DNA of 64,000 nucleotides from Nocardioides ferulae. Lineage in GTDB: Bacteria > Actinomycetota > Actinomycetes > Propionibacteriales > Nocardioidaceae. Positions within the stretch are counted from its first letter, which is position 1. Each line of letters starts with the position of its first letter. A program made the position numbers and the translations under genes. This document shows positions 61,256-64,000 of the stretch, piece by piece. Where the stretch lies: positions 310,001 through 374,000 of the forward strand of contig NZ_QZVR01000004.1 in NCBI RefSeq assembly GCF_003660455.1. The letters run 5' to 3'. The notes below the pieces were generated by a model. The model was not told the DNA's origin, ran no database searches, and worked only from the letters and a program-made list of their open reading frames with translations.

Positions 61256-62851
61256 ATGTCGTCCATGACTGATCTCGGGCAGCCGCTGGGCCGGCGCACC
61301 CTCCTGACCACGGGCGGCCTCGCCGTCGCCGGGGCCGCGGGCCTCACCCTCGGCACCGCTCCGCGAGCCTCCGGCGCGCCGGCGCTGGTGAGCCGCCGGC
61401 TCACCCTCCCCTCCGGCGTGCAGAGCGGTGACGTCAGCACTCGCAGTGCCGTGCTCTGGGCCCGTTCCTCGGGGCCCGGCCGCCTGGTCGCCGAGGTGGT
61501 GAGCGGGCGCAAGCGGCGTACCGTCCGCGGGCCCTGGGCCACCGGCCGCAGCGACCTCACCGCGAAGATCCCGCTCCGCGGCCTCGCTCCGGGCCGGGAG
61601 TACGCCGTGGAGCTGGCGTTCGAGGACGAGCACGGCCGGCGCGGCGAACGGCAGGTCGCGACCTTCCGCACCGGTTCCGAGCGTGAGGAGGCGACCAGCT
61701 TCGTCTGGACCGGCGACACCTGCGGCCAGGGCTGGGGGATCAACCCCGACCTGGGCGGCCTCGTCGGCTACGCCGCGATGCACCAGACCCACCCCGACTT
61801 CTTCGTGCACGCCGGCGACACGATCTATGCCGACGGGCCGATCAGCGAGACCGTCACCGAGCCAGACGGACAGGTCTGGCGCAACCTGGTCACCCCCGAG
61901 GTCGGCAAGGTCGCCGAGACCCTCGCCGAGTTCCGCGGCCGGCACCGCTACACGCTGCTCGACGACAACGTCCGGGCGATGTACGCCGAGGTGCCCGTCG
62001 TGGCGCAGTGGGACGACCACGAGACCACGAACAACTGGTGGCCCGGCGAGGTGCTCGAGGACGAGCGCTACACCCAGGAGAGCCGGGTCGACGTGCTCGC
62101 CGCGCGGGCCCGCCGGGCCTGGCAGGAGTACATGCCGATCGCCGACCCCCGGGCGCACCGTCGTGGCGGTGGACATGGCGAGGGGTTCGCGCCGGCCCGG
62201 ATCTACCGCAAGATCTCGCGCGGCAAGCACCTGGACGTCTTCTGCCTCGACATGCGCACGTTCAAGGACCCGAACACGCCGGGGCTGGAGAAGGAGCGCA
62301 CCCACATCCTCGGCGCGGAGCAGGTCGCGTGGCTGATCCGCGAGGTGTCCCGGTCGACGGCGACCTGGAAGGTGATCTCCGCCGACATGCCGCTCGGCCT
62401 GGTGGTGCCCGACGGCGAGGTCAACCAGGAGAGCCTCGCCAACCGCGACGACGGCGCGCCCTTGGGCAAGGAGCTCGAGATCGCCGAGGTGCTGTCGTCG
62501 TTCAAGCGGCTGGGCGTGCGGAACACCTTGTGGATCACCGCCGACGTGCACTACTGCGCGGCGCACCGCTACGACCCCTCGCGGGCCGGGTTCACCGACT
62601 TCGACCCGTTCTGGGAGTTCGTCGCCGGGCCGATCGCCGCCGGCACCTTCGGGCCCAACGCCCTCGACGGCACGTTCGGACCCGAGGTGGTCTTCGCCCA
62701 GGCGGCGGACCGGCCCAACCAGTCGCCGCGCGCCGGCAACCAGTTCTTCGGGCACTGCGACATCGGCGCCGACGGGCGGATGACCGTGAGCCTGCGCGAC
62801 CTCACCGGTGCCGTGCTGTGGTCCACCGACCTGGAGCCGGAGCCCGCCTGA
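61256..62851 (+). CDS. Tat-exported PhoD-like alkaline phosphatase
   Basis: 531 residues from ATG 61256 (ATG 61265 also possible). The twin-arginine region GRRTLLTTGGLAVAGAAGL marks Tat export, expected for the folded, metal-loaded enzyme. An N-terminal beta domain is followed by the metallophosphatase core: TGDTCGQ, HAGDTIYADG, QWDDHETTNNWW, WITADVHYCAAH. PhoD enzymes cleave phosphodiesters/monoesters with Ca/Fe cofactors, releasing phosphate from envelope or external polymers. No Pho box was recognised upstream. Confidence 0.9.
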   Translation: MSSMTDLGQPLGRRTLLTTGGLAVAGAAGLTLGTAPRASGAPALVSRRLTLPSGVQSGDVSTRSAVLWARSSGPGRLVAEVVSGRKRRTVRGPWATGRSDLTAKIPLRGLAPGREYAVELAFEDEHGRRGERQVATFRTGSEREEATSFVWTGDTCGQGWGINPDLGGLVGYAAMHQTHPDFFVHAGDTIYADGPISETVTEPDGQVWRNLVTPEVGKVAETLAEFRGRHRYTLLDDNVRAMYAEVPVVAQWDDHETTNNWWPGEVLEDERYTQESRVDVLAARARRAWQEYMPIADPRAHRRGGGHGEGFAPARIYRKISRGKHLDVFCLDMRTFKDPNTPGLEKERTHILGAEQVAWLIREVSRSTATWKVISADMPLGLVVPDGEVNQESLANRDDGAPLGKELEIAEVLSSFKRLGVRNTLWITADVHYCAAHRYDPSRAGFTDFDPFWEFVAGPIAAGTFGPNALDGTFGPEVVFAQAADRPNQSPRAGNQFFGHCDIGADGRMTVSLRDLTGAVLWSTDLEPEPA

Positions 62852-62897
62852 CGACCTAACCCCCAGGGGGGATAGGCGGCGCGCTATCGTCGAGGCC

Positions 62898-63341
62898 ATG
62901 CGCACCCTGCGACGCCTCCTGCCTGTCGCCGCCCTGGCCGCGGTGCTGGCCCTGTCCGGCTGCTCGGACGACGAGACCCCGGCCGACGCCACCCCGACCA
63001 CAGACGCCGTGAGCTCAGGCTCCGGATCCTGGATCGAAGTGCCTCGCGTGGAGGAGATCCAGGCCGCCGTCGAGTCGGGTGCGGAGGTCATCGACGTCCG
63101 CACTCCCGGCGAGTTCTCCGCCGGCCACCTGGAGGGCGCGCGCAACATCGACTTCAACGCGCCCGACTTCGCCGAGCAGGTCGCGAAGCTCGACCCCGAG
63201 ACCAGCTACGTCCTCTACTGCGCCTCCGGCAACCGCGCCGGCCAGGCCCAGCAGCTGATGCTCGAGCAAGGGTTCACCGACGTGATGAACGCCGGCGGCT
63301 ACGAGACCCTCGCGGCCGCCGGGTTCGCGACGAACAGCTAA
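62898..63341 (+). CDS. Rhodanese-domain lipoprotein
   Basis: 147 residues from ATG 62898. Lipobox LSGC (C22). The rhodanese domain (EVIDVRTPGEFSAGHLEGARNIDF) carries active-site loop YCASGNRAGQ with C108. A single-domain sulfurtransferase anchored outside the membrane, perhaps handling persulfide or detoxifying sulfide or cyanide. TATCGT ends 7 nt before ATG, with a GAGG motif in between. Confidence 0.9.
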   Translation: MRTLRRLLPVAALAAVLALSGCSDDETPADATPTTDAVSSGSGSWIEVPRVEEIQAAVESGAEVIDVRTPGEFSAGHLEGARNIDFNAPDFAEQVAKLDPETSYVLYCASGNRAGQAQQLMLEQGFTDVMNAGGYETLAAAGFATNS

Positions 63342-63501
63342 CACCCGCGACGGCCGGGCGGAAGGTCCTGCCTCAGGGTCCTGGGGGGGCAGACCGACCC
63401 GCTATGGGTCGCCGTCGGTGGCGGGGCTCGTCATCTGCCCTGGGCTGCAGGGCAGTGCGGGTCACGGGTCGGCCGGGTCATGCGGCGTAGCCGCACCGTC
63501 C

Positions 63502-63688
63502 TTCCCACTCGGGGTCGGTGAGCCCGGCGCAGCCGACCCACCCCACCCACACACGCCACCGGTCCTCACCAGCACCACGAAGCCCCGCGCAGCGGCGGAT
63601 ACACCAACCACGAGCGGCAGGTCACCGCGCGAACACCAACCACGAGCGGCAGGTCACCGCGCAAACACCAACCACGAGCGGCAGGTCA
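63502..63688 (-). repeat. Inverted copy of the 32-bp repeat element
   Basis: Three 18-bp cores on the minus strand (ACCACGAGCGGCAGGTCA at 63607, 63639, 63671), again exactly 32 bp apart. They are followed on that strand by a shortened long module (63603 down to ~63502) that matches the start and end of the 43.7-kb module but lacks the inverted-repeat middle. It accounts for most of the 63342-63745 gap; 63342-63480 shows nothing recognisable. Confidence 0.9.
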
Positions 63689-63745
63689 GCGGGTGATCAC
63701 CAGCCACGCCGAGCCGCACCACCCCGCGACGTAGGCTTCCCGGCT

Positions 63746-64000
63746 GTGCAGTGCTCCCACTTCGAGGCCGGTCGTTGCCGGTCGTGTTCGTGGCTGGAGC
63801 GGTCCTACGACGACCAGCTGGCCGCGAAGGAGGGGCAGGTCCGGGGGTTGCTGGCGGCCTGGCCGGACCTGGCCTGGGAGGCCCCGGTGGGCAGTGCCGA
63901 GGAGGGCTTCCGCAACAAGGCGAAGATGGTCGTCGGGGGCACTGTCGAGCAGCCCACGTTGGGCATCCTGGACCCGCGCGGCGGTGGCGTCGACCTGCGC
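63746..64000 (+). CDS. rlmC: 23S rRNA (uracil-C5)-methyltransferase RlmC, N-terminal part
   Basis: 85 codons from GTG 63746 to the window edge. VQCSHFEAGRCRSCSWLERSY carries the iron-sulfur cysteines of the RlmC/RlmD group. EEGFRNKAKMVVGG and LGILDPRGGGVDL match the RlmC N-terminus closely (GFRNKAKMVVxGxVExPxLG). The enzyme methylates U747 of 23S rRNA (E. coli numbering) with SAM. TAGGCT 8 nt upstream of GTG suggests a leaderless start. Confidence 0.88.
   Translation, partial: MQCSHFEAGRCRSCSWLERSYDDQLAAKEGQVRGLLAAWPDLAWEAPVGSAEEGFRNKAKMVVGGTVEQPTLGILDPRGGGVDLR

Overview
The window is very GC-rich, has GTG as well as ATG starts, and carries actinobacterial marker loci: lexA, a LysM cell-division gene, nrdR-nrdJ, a DUF222/13E12 HNH nuclease and a SigG-like ECF sigma factor. 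It reads as the chromosome of a high-GC actinobacterium, most plausibly of the Nocardioidaceae. The genus is inferred from gene content and style, not from a database match. No rRNA or tRNA gene, complete prophage, transposase or CRISPR-cas locus was seen.

Layout. 1-4 kb: two tandem secreted zinc-metalloprotease paralogues (the first runs off the left edge) and a PAP2-type membrane enzyme. 4-12.7 kb: SOS and nucleotide-reduction block, with lexA under its own LexA box, an SDR, a LysM protein behind four or five LexA boxes, a GAF-ATPase regulator, a lipoprotein, then nrdR-nrdJ behind two NrdR boxes spaced three helical turns apart. 13-25.7 kb: an accessory stretch rich in nucleic-acid enzymes: a HEPN/nucleotidyltransferase pair, an ERCC4-domain nuclease running into an antisense gene, a PLD-helicase-DUF3427 protein, an amino-acid oxidase and a SWIM-SNF2 helicase. 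26-33 kb: secreted or envelope proteins (M1-like peptidase, GH6 glycosidase, lipase, WD40 lipoprotein) interrupted by an RHH/PIN toxin-antitoxin pair whose toxin has lost its end. 33-43.6 kb: an unknown wHTH protein, a MacB-like ABC exporter, an intact PAS-GAF histidine kinase, a divergent degenerate kinase with its response regulator, and a YbjN-like protein.

43.6-44.5 kb is a non-coding composite repeat: nine copies of an 18-bp core, in runs with exact 32-bp periodicity, interleaved with two ~300-bp structured modules. Three more 32-bp units and a shortened module lie in inverted orientation at 63.5-63.7 kb. 44.5-50.3 kb: a secreted two-nuclease operon, a small zinc-ribbon/winged-helix protein, two near-identical promoter-hairpin modules, and a large secreted alpha/beta hydrolase. 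50.4-57.7 kb: a paired acyl-CoA dehydrogenase operon, MOSC, GNAT, an FBP-domain protein divergent from a TetR regulator across a palindromic operator, and a frameshifted lipoprotein. 57.8-64 kb: DUF222 HNH nuclease, HAD hydrolase, ECF sigma factor with a broken partner gene, Tat-exported PhoD phosphatase, rhodanese lipoprotein, the inverted repeat array, and the start of rlmC.

The strongest candidates for undescribed biology are the 32-bp repeat element, the degenerate-kinase two-component set, and the duplicated operator-promoter-hairpin module. Many genes have a TAnnnT-like -10 hexamer only 6-8 nt before the start codon, which suggests frequent leaderless transcription.
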